Below the pieces are notes generated by a model. It ran no database searches. It was not told where the DNA came from and worked only from the letters and a program-made list of their open reading frames with translations. From contig JBHGNT010000003.1 in NCBI GenBank assembly GCA_043228905.1, positions 14,074,001 to 14,138,000 of the forward strand: a stretch of 64,000 bases of DNA, read 5' to 3'. This DNA is from Azolla caroliniana. Lineage: Eukaryota > Polypodiophyta. The position numbers and the translations under genes are program-made. The stretch's first letter is position 1, and every line of letters starts with the position of its first letter. Positions 1 through 12,296 of the stretch are shown one piece after another.

Positions 1-651
1 GCGGCAGTATGCGAGGACCTAGCACAAGACTATTGCACGCTAGCGGACCAACATTCCGAAGAACTCATGGAGCTCTTAGATGATTTTGGTGAAAGCCAGG
101 AGGAGCTATTTCACTAGATCACACAAGCCGGCAACACGCGAACAAACGAGGAATCCATCGCGATGCCAATTTCGGGCACTGCTGAAGAAGAGGAACCTCA
201 GGCCAGGTCACTAGAAATTACGACGATGGTGAACAACGCAGAATGACGAGCGGAGTCCCCCACATTACCAGACAGCGAAACCGCTGCCCAAGATGAACCC
301 CACCTACAGGAGCCCACGCTATCAGCTGACCACACGGAGAACATTGCGGACCAAGCGGAACCGCAACCCCACTCCCCGGAGCGTACAACGACGGCCGACA
401 CCACGAAGGAAGTGACGGTTGAGACAGAGTTGCGACCGACCGCAAGCACGACGACGGTTGAAACCAACCCACTAGCCCAAGAAGAGCCCATCGTACCCGG
501 ACCACCCACACAGAATGATCGCGACACCAGGAGAAGCCCTCCCGACCAAACAAGGGAACCACACCACGATGCACCTACGGGCCCTACGTCGCCTCTTGAT
601 GCGGACACCGTAGCAGAGCCAAACATCCGGGCCATATTGGAAGAAGATTAA
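1..651 (+). pseudogene. C-terminal tail of a retrotransposon extra ORF
   Basis: One reading frame runs from base 1 to the TAA at 649-651, broken by a TAG at 115 and a TGA at 244. The first ~38 residues are acidic and look helical (CEDLAQDY...EELMELLDDFGESQEEL). The rest is a low-complexity Pro/Thr/Glu/Asp tail. No enzyme motif is present. An LTR starts 50 bp downstream in the same orientation, so this is probably the 3'-most ORF of a Ty3 element whose body lies left of the window. The acidic helical stretch resembles the tail of the minus-strand element near 22.8 kb, and the position matches the extra ORF of el6 (62046 onward). Function unknown; the link to that ORF is inferred from order and composition. 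Confidence 0.5.
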
Positions 652-701
652 CGGGATGGGTCCGACATGCCAGGGCATTGTCCCACAGGCGTGCTAGGTG
701 T

Positions 702-1145
702 TGTCCGCCGGAATAGTAACCGACGAACAAGAGCGCATGAATAGGAAATAGTATAAGATTGTAACGCATGTAACGGTTCACGCGGGAAGCGTGAACGGCT
801 AAAAGACCCTGCATATATAAAGGGCAGAAAACCTCTGATAGAGGTAGCATGTAATTTTGGAATGTAAAGAAGCGTATCGTAATAGAATTCTATCTTCTCT
901 GATATCTGTGTATAGCTACGGCTAATCTACTGTGTTTGTAATACCTGAGAGTGTAGAAGTAAGCAACGTGAGTGTGTAGCCACTGTTAAGGAGTTCGGTT
1001 GTAGCCGTCTCCCTTATACGTTGCTAGGTTACGGGGAACATTCCCCTACGTATTACGCACAAACGCCACCGTTCGTTGTCTCACAGTCACTTGGAGGTCT
1101 AGGTCGAAGGACTGACCGTAGACCGTGTTCGTAATCGGTAACACA
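702..1145 (+). repeat. LTR of a Ty3-type element (family A)
   Basis: The segment starts TGTCCGCCGG and ends near AACACA. It has a TATA-like ATATATAAAGGG at about 814 and is similar over most of its length to 25063-25398, including the shared GTAACGGTTCACGC and GGAGTTCGGTTGTAGCCGTCTCC blocks. The + orientation agrees with the ORF tail just upstream, so it is read as that element's 3' LTR. The 3' boundary is approximate. Confidence 0.65.
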
Positions 1146-1180
1146 TGGGCCAATTTTGGCCTTAAGAAGACGTTAATATA

Positions 1181-1218
1181 TCTTTCTTTCTTTCTTTCTC
1201 TCTCTCTCTCTCTCTCTT
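1181..1218. repeat. CTTT/CT microsatellite
   Basis: A run of TCTT units passes into a CT dinucleotide run. It lies between the family A LTR and the 5' remains of LINE-A. Confidence 0.9.
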
Positions 1219-1269
1219 AGCCTACTCTTTGTAACCTTGTTTTCTCATAATATAATCTTAATGATGTAG

Positions 1270-3525
1270 CTCAAGGTATGGATCTTATATTTTTGGCTGA
1301 AACATGGGAGCATGAGGGAAAACGTATACCTTAGATAGATGGTTACCTCATAAAATTGATATGGACTCACTCTAAAGGGAATATTGGACGTGCGGGGATA
1401 GCATGTACCTACCATTAGAGCTTAGATAATTCATTCAAAGTATGAAAATATGATGACTATAAGAGATACATATGGATAGAGCTTAATTTGGGGAAAGAGA
1501 AGGTGTATATAGTTGCATATTACATTCCTCACAAAGACTCAAACTACTATAGTAGGTTTGGGTTACATTATGACGATCCTTTTACAGAATTATGCCATGA
1601 TATACTTTCATTTGAGAAGCTTGGTAAAGTTTTATTTAAGGGAGACTTCAATGCAAGAGTTGGAAATTTCCAAAATGTAGAGACATTTGAAGAAAATGTA
1701 CTAGAACATTGTCTATTGCGTGACTCAGAGGATTGTGTCATGTCTGATTATGGAAAACTTTTGATGCATGTGTTAAATTGCACAAACTTTATTATCTTAA
1801 ATGGTATAAAGGCATTCCCATCAACAAATGTGCTTACATGTTTACCATCCTCGGGTGGAGGAAGTGTGGTTGATTACGCATTAATGTTGGCATGTGATCT
1901 ATCATTGGTGAATGTGTTTAAAGTTAGTTCTCTATCTCCAGACTCAGACCACAAGCCATTGTACTTAGAGCTTGCAATTCCACATTTCACCAATAGATGC
2001 CATGGAGTGAAAGATGAAAAAAGATGTATCATCCAGCCTTGCTACGAAAAAGGTAAGATGTATGGAAATGAAGTGGAGAACCATTTGTTAACATTTTCTC
2101 TAAGCAACGATGTTAAAGAAAATTGGCAACATTTGAAGGATATCATCCTTAAGGTTGGGTATTAATACTTTAAGAGGCATGTGGGTGGGCATAAGATGTG
2201 TAGTTTTCGATGTAATTGTTGGTTCGACGATGAATGTAAGATGTATCTCAAATGGTTTAAGTCCATTGAGGGGGAAAATGAAAATATTGTTGCATGGCAC
2301 CTATATAAGAAAGTAGTGAGGAGAAAGAAAAGAAGATATTTCCAAATGCAAGGGATGAAAAAGAAAAACTTGTTTAAGCTCAAACCAAAATTAGCATGGG
2401 GACAACTCAAGGGTAAGAAAGAAGCTATGAAAGGCCACTTTACAAATGAAGAGATGTTAGAATATGTACAAAGGTTATATATGCATGAAGGTGTGGCTCC
2501 TATGGTTGAGAAATTTGAAACACCATGCACTACATGTATCGATATTGATGATGTCAATAAGGGAATAAAAAAGATGGCGAGTGCGAAAGCAACAAATGTA
2601 ACCTACGACTCAAGTGAGCTTTTAAAATAGACAATGCCACATACTCGTCATTGGATAATGACAATTATAGAGCAAGCTATAAAACAAGGATTTCCAAATG
2701 ATTGGCTTCTAAATTGGATTAAACCAATATTTAAAGCTGGAGATAAGAATCAAGTATCAAATTATCCTACAATAATGGTGATCTCAACTATTGCTAAACT
2801 ATATAGCACTATTATGGAGCAAAAGATAAGCACATGGGCTGAAAGTACAAGCAAAAGAGCACGTGGGCAAGCAATATTTAGACCAAAACACTCCATTGTG
2901 GATCATTTGGTCACATCGAGAGTAATCATGGAAGAGAGTCAACTACAAGGAAAAACACTTTATTGTTGTTTTGTTGATTTTAAGAAAGCTTTTGATACCG
3001 TACCACGATGTGATCTCTGGAATAGAATAGTAGAGATTGACATGCCATTAGAGTACCGAGTTGTTGTTGCACGACTATATGAACAAGTTAAATGCCAACT
3101 AAAAATGGATAGTGGATTCTCAAAACACTTTTTAAGTAACATGGGGGTTAAGCAAGGATGTCCACTATCACCCACACTCTTTTGCCTTATGTATTGATAA
3201 ATTAGAAGAAGTGGTAAATAAGGTTGCAAGAGAAGAAGGATTTAATGCTCCCAAATTGATGCAACATGTTATCTTATTGCTTCTATATGCGGATGATGTG
3301 GTACTCTTCTCATATGATGTTTATAGTATGCAAAATTTACTTGGGGTATTAGAAGAATTTTGCCATCGTAGTGGACTAGCAGTGAATGTGGAGAAAACAA
3401 AAATGATGGTATTGCAAACCATCCAATCTCATCATCACCCTATGCTCACATATAGATGTGAACATATACAATTTGTTCGAAGCTTTAAATATCTCGGTAT
3501 TGATGTACGTACCCTCATGCTTTGA
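1270..3525 (+). pseudogene. LINE-A: endonuclease/reverse transcriptase remnant
   Basis: Non-LTR retrotransposon ORF2 in several broken frames. The N-terminal APE-type endonuclease begins near 1275 (LAETW) and continues through GDFNARVG (~1650) and SDHKPL (~1945). A linker spans 2181-2630. The reverse transcriptase covers 2634-3525: block A is FVDFKKAFDTVPR (~2970), then QGCPLSP (~3155), then the catalytic YADDVVLF (~3287). The frame is interrupted at about 2165, 2630 and 3197. No ORF1 or poly(A) tail is visible, and at 3525 the sequence switches to copia DNA. The VDFKKAFDTVPR/YADDVVL style differs from LINE-B, so it belongs to another clade, which I cannot place without a tree. Confidence 0.85.
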
Positions 3526-3539
3526 TTCTAGGCTCCAAG

Positions 3540-3889
3540 CTGGTTGGAAATCGTATTACGTTTTGGAGAACCAATGCAACCAAAGTGATACTTGTGGATG
3601 GGAAGTAAAACTAATGTTGTTCCAAAGGGATTTCATGCTTCATTGTGACAGAAAGAGTGCCATACATCTAGCCAAGAATGTTGCATACCACTCCCAAGCC
3701 AAGCACATACAGAGAAGGTATCACTTGTTACGGGAGAAAGTCGAATAAGGAGAGTTTGCCCTCATGAAGATCTGTACTGACGACAATGGATTCGACATGC
3801 TGACAAAGAACCTACCAATGGACCAACTCAAAGTCCGTCGACAGAGGACACGAATAACGGACTCCTCCCGACAGAGTGAAGGGGGAGTT
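3540..3889 (+). pseudogene. Ty1-copia RNase H C-terminal fragment
   Basis: The frame contains LHCDRKSAIHLAKN, SQAKHIQRRYH and MLTKNLPMDQL, the usual end of a copia RNase H domain, with a stop after LREKVE at about 3746. A purine-rich tract (GAAGGGGGAGTT) sits at the end and abuts the LTR starting at 3890, so this is the 3' end of the element that owns that LTR. Everything upstream of RNase H is missing and is replaced by LINE-A. Confidence 0.8.
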
Positions 3890-4537
3890 TGTTAGGAATA
3901 TGTCCCTCTAGTGGGAGGAGCCGACTGCTCGGATAGAGCCGACAGTCGAAGACAAGGAACAACCAACTGGTCGGATGAGAGCTGACGGTTGAGGAGTCGA
4001 CTCAGAGAGAGTTGATCAAGGTCGAAGACACGACCGACTAGTCGGGGCGACCGGTTGGTCGATGACCAAGCCGACTAGTCGGACCGACCCAACAGTCAAC
4101 GGATGAGTCGGTTGATTAGTAAGACCATTATTAATATTAGATAATAATAGGAACGACATTTGTAAATAGCCCATACAAGGTATAAGTATAAATACACTTG
4201 GGACAAATAGTTGGTGATGAGGAACAGAAAGATAGTGATGTAGGAAAATAGGGAAGAGTGTGAACGTGAGGAGTGTGTGAGCGAGCGGCACCATAGTGGT
4301 GTTTAGTAATAGTATACGCTAGGAGCCCTGCGAGGCTGTTTACACTTTGTGTAGAGAGTGTTGTACTCTGATCTCGTCATTGTATATCCACTGTATACTG
4401 AAGCTCCGTTCTCCGTGGTTTTTTTTCTCCCATTTTAGGGTTTCCACATTAAATTTGTGTACACTGTTTTCTGTGTTTCAGAGTTGTGTATTTTAGCATA
4501 TTCCTTTTCTTGTGGATTGACGATTCGTTTCTCAACA
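3890..4537 (+). repeat. copia 3' LTR (TGTTAGGAAT...TCTCAACA)
   Basis: Starts TGTTAGGAATATG directly after a polypurine tract and ends CTCAACA. The first ~20 bp resemble the minus-strand LTR starts near 5802 and 29335. It is followed directly by a copia reverse-transcriptase fragment from a different copy. No partner LTR is in the window, so no target duplication can be read. Confidence 0.7.
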
Positions 4538-4985
4538 TGATTAGCCTTCTACTATATGTCGATGATCTAGTCATCGCTGGTGCCGACCTCGGAGAAATCA
4601 ACCGAGTAAACTCTTAGCTTGCGGCATCATTCAAGATGAAGGATCTGGGGGACCTTCATTCCTTCCTCGGGATCGAAGTGATCTGAACCCCCAAAGGCAT
4701 ATTGATCAGACAACACCATTATGTGTTGAATATGATCTTGAAGTTCGGGATGGCGGATTGGAAGTCCATCTCAATCCCTCTCGATAGAAACGTGAAGCTT
4801 CGCCGAGATTCGGGAGAGGCGTGCGACCCGACATGGTTCCGACAAATTGTCAGGAGCCTTATTTATTTGACAATCAATCAGCTGGACCTCAATTACCCGA
4901 TCAACTTGATCAATCAATTCATGTCGTAGCCAAAGACCGAGCACCTTCAGTGTTACCTGTAGGAGTATACGAGGAGGCATAAGGG
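4538..4985 (+). pseudogene. Ty1-copia reverse transcriptase fragment
   Basis: Starts at the catalytic block LLLYVDDLVIAG and runs through FLGIEV and the palm/connection region to QFMS. In-frame stops replace expected Gln codons at about 4616 and 4928. It is closely related to copia-1 at 35.6-36.0 kb. It begins immediately after the LTR at 3890-4537, which suggests the LTR inserted into it; the upstream half is lost. Confidence 0.8.
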
Positions 4986-5245
4986 GTGGACCATGTTAAA
5001 GTGGTTGTTTAATAGGTGTAATGTGTATGAGTGTTGGAGGATGAGTATGTGTATGAACACATGCACAATTATGTGCATGTGTACAAGAATGTGTAACGGT
5101 CAAGTAACCGTTACATTTGATGTATTATATAAACCCCCTATGGGGTATGTAATGGATAGCTTTGCCCCCTCTCATTTTGGTGTGTTTCTTTATTCTTTTT
5201 TCACTCTCTCTCCCTCACACAGAATGGCTTCACCCCCCCACCCAT
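4986..5245. other. Non-coding stretch, possible LTR scrap
   Basis: No supported gene. A TG-starting stretch (TGTTAAAGTGG at ~4993) contains a direct repeat around AACGGTCAAGTAACCGTTAC and a TATA-like ATTATATAAACC at about 5124, then a pyrimidine-rich run. This looks like the front of an LTR, but no partner copy or clean end is visible. Confidence 0.3.
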
Positions 5246-5802
5246 TGTTAGGAATCGACCGGCCATAACCGGTTTCACGTTCGTATTCGTGTGTAGAAAC
5301 CAAGAACTAGTACACAGACAAGAAAAACGTGAAGAGACAGAGACACCGATGTTTTACATGGAAAACCCGAAATGGGGAAAAACGATGGGGCTCCACAAAA
5401 CCCAAGAAAAAATATCACTATAGTAGAGAGGAAGTACAAATACGGAACTCAGAGGCAATGACCTCGAGTTCTCCTTCGTCTGAAAGACGGCTACAAAGTT
5501 ACACTCTTACTCGCTCACTCATGGTTACAGAGGGAACTACCTCGTTCTAACTTTACAATAATGATCACTAACACTATACTATAAGGTTTGCCCTAGTTTC
5601 TTATAAACCAAAGCAACTTTCTGGCTATTTACAAGTATAGCTGAGGAAGCATTTTTGACCATTTACAATTATAGTCTTCCGAAATGATTTCGCGTTTTGA
5701 TTTTGATTTTGATTTTGATTTTTGATTTTGGTTTCGGCCTCGACCAAGATACTCACCAACACAGTCTTTCTCTTCCCATCCGGAGGGACATGTTTCCCAA
5801 TA
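5246..5802 (-). repeat. 3' LTR of the copia derivative
   Basis: On the minus strand it begins TATTGGGAAACATG (the first dinucleotide probably decayed from TG) after a GGGGGAG tract and ends TTCCTAACA. Its interior holds a short GATTTT tandem run at about 5695-5730. It is related to the solo LTR at 28623-29335. Confidence 0.6.
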
Positions 5803-6109
5803 AACTCCCCCTTCACTCCGGCTGGGGTCCTTCACCAAACCAACTCTCTGTCGGCACACATTTAGCTTTTTGGCTGACACCACCTTCGTCCGCATATCGG
5901 ATCTATTTTTGGCCATGTGGATCTTCACTAGAGCAAACTCCTTTTCTTCTACTCGCTCTCAGAGCCAATGATATCTTCTCTGGATGTGTTTGGACCTCGA
6001 GTGGCAGGCAACATTTTTCGCAAGGTGGACGACACTCTGGTTATCACAATGGAGATACTCACCAACTGTGTCCTTCTCTTCCCATCCAAAGGGACATGTT
6101 TCCCAAACA
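5246..6109 (-). mobile_element. Copia deletion derivative, minus strand
   Basis: Read on the minus strand: a 5' LTR stub of ~55 bp (6109 to ~6050), an RNase H scrap (HLAKNVACHSRSKHIQRRYH, 6049-5965), the C-terminal end of pol plus a polypurine tract (5960-5803), then a 3' LTR (5802-5246). The stub repeats the first ~55 bp of the 3' LTR, including GGGAAACATGTCCCT. This fits one large internal deletion of an ordinary copia element. Flanking pentamers CCCAT (5241-5245) and CCCAG (6110-6114) match at four of five bases and may be a decayed target duplication. Confidence 0.6.
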
Positions 6110-7246
6110 CCCAGCAACACTGGCACGCCTGAATGGCCGACCCTCCCTTGAGAAGAGGTCATTCTCTCGCTCCCTCACTCTCCCTGACCATCACTAATCC
6201 CTCCTTCTCTCCCTCGCTTTGTGTGTCTATCTGTGTCAGCAAGTGTCGTTTGTGCTTGGACTTTGTGTGTGATGAACCAACTTGCTATGGAGATCTTAAC
6301 ACAACCTTCCTCTTCTTCTTCCTCAATATTTCTTCTATTGCCATAGCCATAGTAGTCCTTACCATCTACGATTATCTAGAGAACCCGATCTGATCCTTTC
6401 TTGACTCGGTGTTTCCGTTTGTTCATCTTGGTGGGTTTCTACCTCAGGAAGACGGAGGCAAAAACCCGAATTTCTCTTTCTCACGATCTCTACAGTATGC
6501 AACCTGACCCTGCCCTAGAGAAGGCAGGCATTGAGAGGGACAAATGATGGGGCCCTAAAACCCTATCCCCTTTCTTGTAGGCTCTTCTATAGAGAAGGCA
6601 TTGGCCTGAACACGCATTGCCTAGACGGACCTACTCAAACCTTGCGGAGGCAACTAAGCTAAACCTTCGCTTCCACCATGGATGGAGACAACTTCCCTTC
6701 TCCACTACATCTGTCTACTCTTGCACACAAGACGTTCTGCTCATTCTGTCTTTGATGAAGCTAAGGTTGATCCTAATATCTTTGCCACAGATGCTAGCAA
6801 TGAAGAGGAAGACGAAGGTGGTGTAGCGATGTGAAAGATAGAGAGACAGAGTTCACCTTTCACCTTTCAACTCTCATATCTCCCTCATCTGGAGTCAGAA
6901 TCGGACGAGGAATGAGTCATTTTGGGTGTTTTGGAGCCTTCCAGATGGATTGAGCATGTTAGATTCACTCAAATATGAGTGGAGTGCAGAATTCAAGACC
7001 TGGCTATTTCGACCTATGCTATGAGACCACCAGGTTTGCTCCTCTCATTACCTTTGTTAGACCTCTCTACATTTCAACATACAAAGTAGCAGGTCTACCA
7101 GATTATTGTTGTCAAGGATGGCTCAATCATCTTCTGTATGGAATAAGAAGAGGAAAGAAATTATAGAAGATCCCGTAGATACAAAATGGCTTTAGGATAG
7201 TCTAGTAGAGGACTTTGTAGAGGCTAGAAAGACATGGGATGGGCCT
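6110..7246. other. Non-coding stretch upstream of LINE-B
   Basis: No open frame here resembles a known protein. The first half is pyrimidine-rich (CTCTCC and TCTTCTTCTTCC runs). The part nearest 7247 may be the 5' untranslated region of LINE-B. No target duplication was found to fix the LINE-B start. Confidence 0.3.
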
Positions 7247-7963
7247 TTGCCAAGCAAGACATTTACTATCCCATCACAAGACTTGTTGAATCCTTTAAAA
7301 TTGTACATGTCAAACGCTATTATTCTTTTCTTTCCTAGGAAGATGCCCTCTGCAAATGATGTGGGTCAGTGGGTAAATGCAATGTTTAAAGTCTATGCAG
7401 TTAGTGGAGTTTATTTTGCTGCTAGAGGGTTTTACGAAGTATTGCAATCCGAAGCAAAGTACAAAACTCAATTACTTGAGGAATCTACTTTAACATACAG
7501 AGATCAAATGGTTCATGCATTGTTGTAGTCTTTGACAAAAAACTATCAAGGGCTAATTCGTCACAAATGTCTTGTTTGGGTTGAAGTGCTTGATTTTCCA
7601 CGAAATTGGAATCACTTGTTACCTATAATTGCAGCGGGAATGGGGAGAGTAGCATGCCCCCCAAAAACTACAAGTACTTCTAATAGATTTTGCATTCTTT
7701 GGGACACAAATGTTCCGATCTTGGAAGGTATCACCCTCAACTCGGATGATCCAATTATCGGTGCAAGAACTTTCAGGCTGAAATGGGGCAAATTTGCAAG
7801 TGCATGTTACACATGTAACAAGTTTGTTCATATGCAATCAGAATGCCCAACCCTGACCATTCAGCCACCTGAAACTGCAATGTTGAAACCTGCATCATTG
7901 AAAGAAAATAGCCAGGTTTCTTCTTCAAAGGCAACAAACCAATCTATGATGCAACCAATTTAG
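7247..7963 (+). pseudogene. LINE-B ORF1 (nucleic-acid-binding protein)
   Basis: Two adjacent frames (7247-7528 and 7532-7963) form a degenerate L1-type ORF1. A DUF4283-like N-terminal region is followed by a CCHC zinc knuckle, CYTCNKFVHMQSEC (spacing C-x2-C-x4-H-x4-C), near 7806-7847, and a Ser/Gln-rich tail. Plant L1 ORF1 proteins bind the element RNA. The break at 7526-7531 is a stop plus a frame change. ORF2 begins ~380 bp downstream. The DUF4283 resemblance is by eye. Confidence 0.65.
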
Positions 7964-8344
7964 AAACCGAGAGTACAAGATAAAGGGAAAAGTAATGTCC
8001 CGCAAACAATTGGTAATGTGCAATCAAACATGCACGATTTGAAACAAGCCTTTGATGTGGATAAAGACAACACTTAAGGTTGGCAAATATCTAGGAAATC
8101 CTTTAGAAGCAAGACACATGTGGTGGTGAGAAACTACACTCACGCACTTGAGAATGAAGGTTCATCTTTACAGATTAATGCTTCAATGATCTATTCAATC
8201 TCAAAAGCTTGGAAACGAGTGACTAGAGGCTCATGTTCGGACATTTACAAAGATGGATCAAATGCAGATATTAGTCTTCATGAAAATAAGCATGGCGGTG
8301 ATACTAATATGCAGTCAGATTAGTATTATTCTTTGTTTTATATC

Positions 8345-11300
8345 TTCAACCATATTAATCATGCATAAACAAGTCAAATGTGTCTCCTTCAATATACGAG
8401 GTCTTTGTAACCTTGGTAAATGGAAATTATTTTGGAACTATATTACCTCTTCTCAAGCAGATGTAATTTGTGTTCAAGAACATAAACAAGTTGAATTCAA
8501 TGGTCAAGCTGGTACATTTTGAGGTTTTGACATCTTCTATGCAGGTTAAGGCACAACATCTGGAGTGCTTATGATAATAAAACATGAGCTAAATCCTATG
8601 GTTGCCTATAATTATCAACGTGGGAGGTGGATGGTTGTGCAATGCATGATAAATGGCGATGTGCAATGCATGATAAATGGCGAAACATATGATTTTGGTG
8701 GAATATATGCCCTGAATGCCTCAAGGGATAGAGCTTTACTTTGGCAAGACATTTGTGCTTATCCGTGGCCACAAATTGCATTTATATGTGGAGATTTCAA
8801 CAACTCTCCAAATGTAGGTGATAACACTAGTGGGCACTCACATATGTTGAGAGAGGAACAAGGTCAGTAGTATAGTATGCAAAGCTCATTGGATTGGGTT
8901 GATTTATGGCAAATGACACACCCACATGTTCTTGGTTTTACCTTTCATCACACCACCCACTCCACATACTATGCAAGGCTTGATAGATGATATTTGTTGC
9001 ATGCTAGTCAGCATGAAAATTTCACATGTACAATGCATATAGATCATGCTTTGCAGTTGTCAGATCATGCTCATGTCTGGCTAGACTTTGATTTTGGGAA
9101 TCATTCCGATGAAGTGCATCTCCAAAGGAAGAGACTTATGCTCATTAACAACAACTACCTCAAACATGAACTCTTCAAGCGGATGGTCCATGACATAATA
9201 CCTCCTCTTTATGTAGAAGTCAACATAGATGTTGATATAGCATGGGTACATTTTGTGCATAGATTACAAACAATAATACAAGAGTATGATGAGTCTCAAG
9301 ACAGAGAGATGACACTCAACAAGCCAAATTTACTTGTCAAGCCCTAACAAAGTTAGCACATAGAAGATCTTTGACTTTACATGAAGAGGATGCATTGTGT
9401 ATGGCCAAACACACATTCATACTACATGAGAAAAATAAATTGGAAAAATGGCAAGTTAGCTCAAGAAAATTTCCATTGAAAGACAAAGGATTCTCTTCTA
9501 AATCCTTCTTCAAAAGGTTGTATCTAATACGCCAAAGGGAATCCATTAAATTCATCAAAACTGGGTATGGTTTGTGGACTACAAACTGACTTGAACTAGC
9601 CAAGGAATGTGTAACTCACTTCTCTCACATCTTTGAGAACAATGTCGTTGTTATAGATACAGTTAAACAAGCTAGAGATACATTCTTGTCACTAGTTCAA
9701 CCCACTATTTGTGTTGATAAAGCTATTGCTTTGGATGCAACATTCACAATGGAGGAGCTTTGGGAGGCTCGAAAGGGCCTCGGGAAAGGCAAAGCGCTTG
9801 GTTGGGATGGTATTACGTTAGAGTTCATTGAAAAAATTTGGGATGACCTTAAGGATTTAATCCTATCTATGGCAAATAATGCTTGGCAACAATGGGGTAT
9901 GCCAATCTCATGGAAAGATAGTTTGGTCAAATAAATACCCAAAAAGAAACTATGGGAATCTTTTTCGGATTGGCGACCAATCACTCTCATGCTAGTGATC
10001 TATAAACTTATTGCAAAGATAATTGCTAATTGTAATAAGGACACTTTTTGGGGATGCATACATGTAAACCAGTACGGGTTCATTCCCCGAAGGCAAATTA
10101 CAGATAATATTGCTAATGCTTATATTGCAATGAGGTATGCCAAATACACCAAACACGATGTATTGCTCATGCAAATTGACATTGAAAAGGCCTTTGACAC
10201 CATCCAATGGGATTTTGTGGCAACCACAATGGTCAAACTAGGATTTGGTCTGAAAATGTCTCAAGTAATCTATTGGCTTTATGGATCTAGCACGTCTTCA
10301 TGCGTGATTGAGGGTGAATTGACAGATGCATGGAGCTTAACCAATTCAGTACAACAAGGTTGTCCTGTGAGTGCATTGTTGTATGCAATTGCAACTCATC
10401 CACTACTATTGTACATGGATCATCTAGTATCAATTGGTCAACTTCATGGTTTGAAAATGAAAGATGGACATGATTTCATGGCTCACGCATATGAAGATGA
10501 TACAACATTCCTGTCACAAAACAATCCAAATGATATGAGGGTGATTATGGATGCCCGCAAAATTGTATGGATTAGTTGCTGGATTGCATGTTAACTTCAA
10601 CAATTCCAATCTTCTACCCTTCACACCATATAGTTGGCCTCAACTTCTGTGGCCAGGTCAAGTTGTTAGCCCAAATGAAATGGTTAGACATCTTGGCTAT
10701 CCATTGGGATGGAATGCAACAGGGAAAAGAAAGGCTGAATGGGTTTTGCAAAAAGTGAGACAAAAGCTAAGCTATTGGAAGATTGCAACAGGACCACTCC
10801 ATGTCAGATTGAGGATAGTGCAATCTATATTCATGGCTTATATGCAATATTACTTAATTATGATTGATTGGCCAAAATACATGATATAAAAGATTAACTC
10901 AGAAATCATAAGCAACTTTTGGTGCTCTAAGCAGTTGCATAGAGGTATACGACTTCTATCACTAGAGAAGATATGCACTCCATGATTTAGTGGAGGGCTA
11001 AATTTTCTTAATTTCCATTTGCATATGTTGGCTAGAAAAGCTACTTTATTGCCAAAATTTGTTGGGAAAACGTTGCCTTGGGCAAGAATGCTATCTGATA
11101 TGTTTGATCATTTGAAAACTAAGTCATTTGGCTCATGGGAAACTAACCATTGGGATGTAGTGTTTGGAAAGCTTGACGGGCACATCAAAGGTTGTCCGTT
11201 TAGTTCAAAGCTTCTAAAGCACTTGAAGGACACATTGCACCACATGAAATGGAGAGGTAGGAATTCAGAATCAGGGAACTCTTTACGCCTCGAAACCTTA

Positions 11301-12200
11301 TACTGGAGTGCTATATTCCCATAGTCATTAGCGGAACAAGGGCCTAGGAAAGCTTATTTTTTAGCAAAGAAGGGGCTGAAATCAATTGGAGATGTGGTAA
11401 ATGAACAAGGTCACCTTTTTCACTTCAATGACATGACATGTCGTTATAATCTTGGGCCACATCATCGCATTATCTGGAATCAAGTCACTGAGTTGGTGCT
11501 TTCCTTAGTACCTGTGCCACCTCTCAATGGAGATCGCAGGATTTAGGATTGGATGTTACAAAAAAGGAACATTGTTATTCCAATGCATAACATTACAACA
11601 CATTCAGTGTATATGTTGTTGCAACTTGTGCCATGGTTTCACGAACATGTAAATGCATTATGGAACCTACACAAAATGCGCTCCTGGTGGAATAATAGTC
11701 TTGCAAGCTTATGGAGCTCTGGTCTTCCACTTAAGCAACGAGTATTCCTATGGAGATGCTTATTGGATGTGCTCCCGATTGGGTCGAATCTTCGAAAGAG
11801 ATCGATAGCCTTGCCGCATTGTGCAAGATGTGGTGGACGATTGGAAATAGTCCCACACTTATTATGGACTTGCTCATTCACTACAACAATTGTACTGAGA
11901 CTAAGTGCATCTCTTTATCACAGATTTCTTGGCCGAAGGTTTGGTAAACACTTTTGGATATTAGGACAAATTCCATGAGCCCTATTCGACAATGCCTATT
12001 TTCTCCAATGGACACGAATTTGGACACTTTGGACCATTTGGACAACCCACAATAATAAGGTCTTTGATTGAAACCAACTGCATGAAGTTACCTTCTTTAA
12101 GAAATCTCTTAGGCAATCTTTATTTGATTGTCTGCAACTTAGAGACATCACACTCCAAATTTACAACCTTTACTTTGAGTGCTTTTAAGCTCTTTAGTGT
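8345..12200 (+). pseudogene. LINE-B ORF2: endonuclease, reverse transcriptase, zinc-binding tail
   Basis: Degenerate L1-type ORF2. An APE endonuclease begins FNIRGL (~8390), with VICVQEHK, then GDFNNSPN (~8790) and LSDHAHVWL (~9060). The reverse transcriptase runs ~9690-10590 with GWDGI, ADWRPI-like, QIDIEKAFDTIQW (~10175), QQGCPVSALLY (~10355) and a catalytic box read as YEDD in place of YADD (~10490). A C-terminal zf-RVT-like region lies near 11690-11860 (FLWRCLLDVLP, CARCGG, HLLWTC). At least ten stops and frame changes break it. The clade differs from LINE-A: this is the usual plant L1 type. Confidence 0.9.
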
Positions 12201-12296
12201 CTAATCGACACTTGTATATTTTTCTTTTTTCTTTGTGGGTTTTCACCTCACTTTGAGGTTTCTCACTAGTAATAAAAGTGTAACTAAATAAAAAGA
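12200..12296 (+). other. LINE-B 3' UTR and A-rich end
   Basis: Contains GGGTTTTCACCTCACTTTGAGG and ends in AATAAAAGTGTAACTAAATAAAAAG, typical of plant L1 3' ends. No upstream copy of the following GATGACC could be found as a target duplication. Confidence 0.5.

Noticed and set aside
6133-6826. Small frames between the copia scrap and LINE-B as host exons
   Set aside because: No conserved domain, compositionally biased, and no convincing splice structure.
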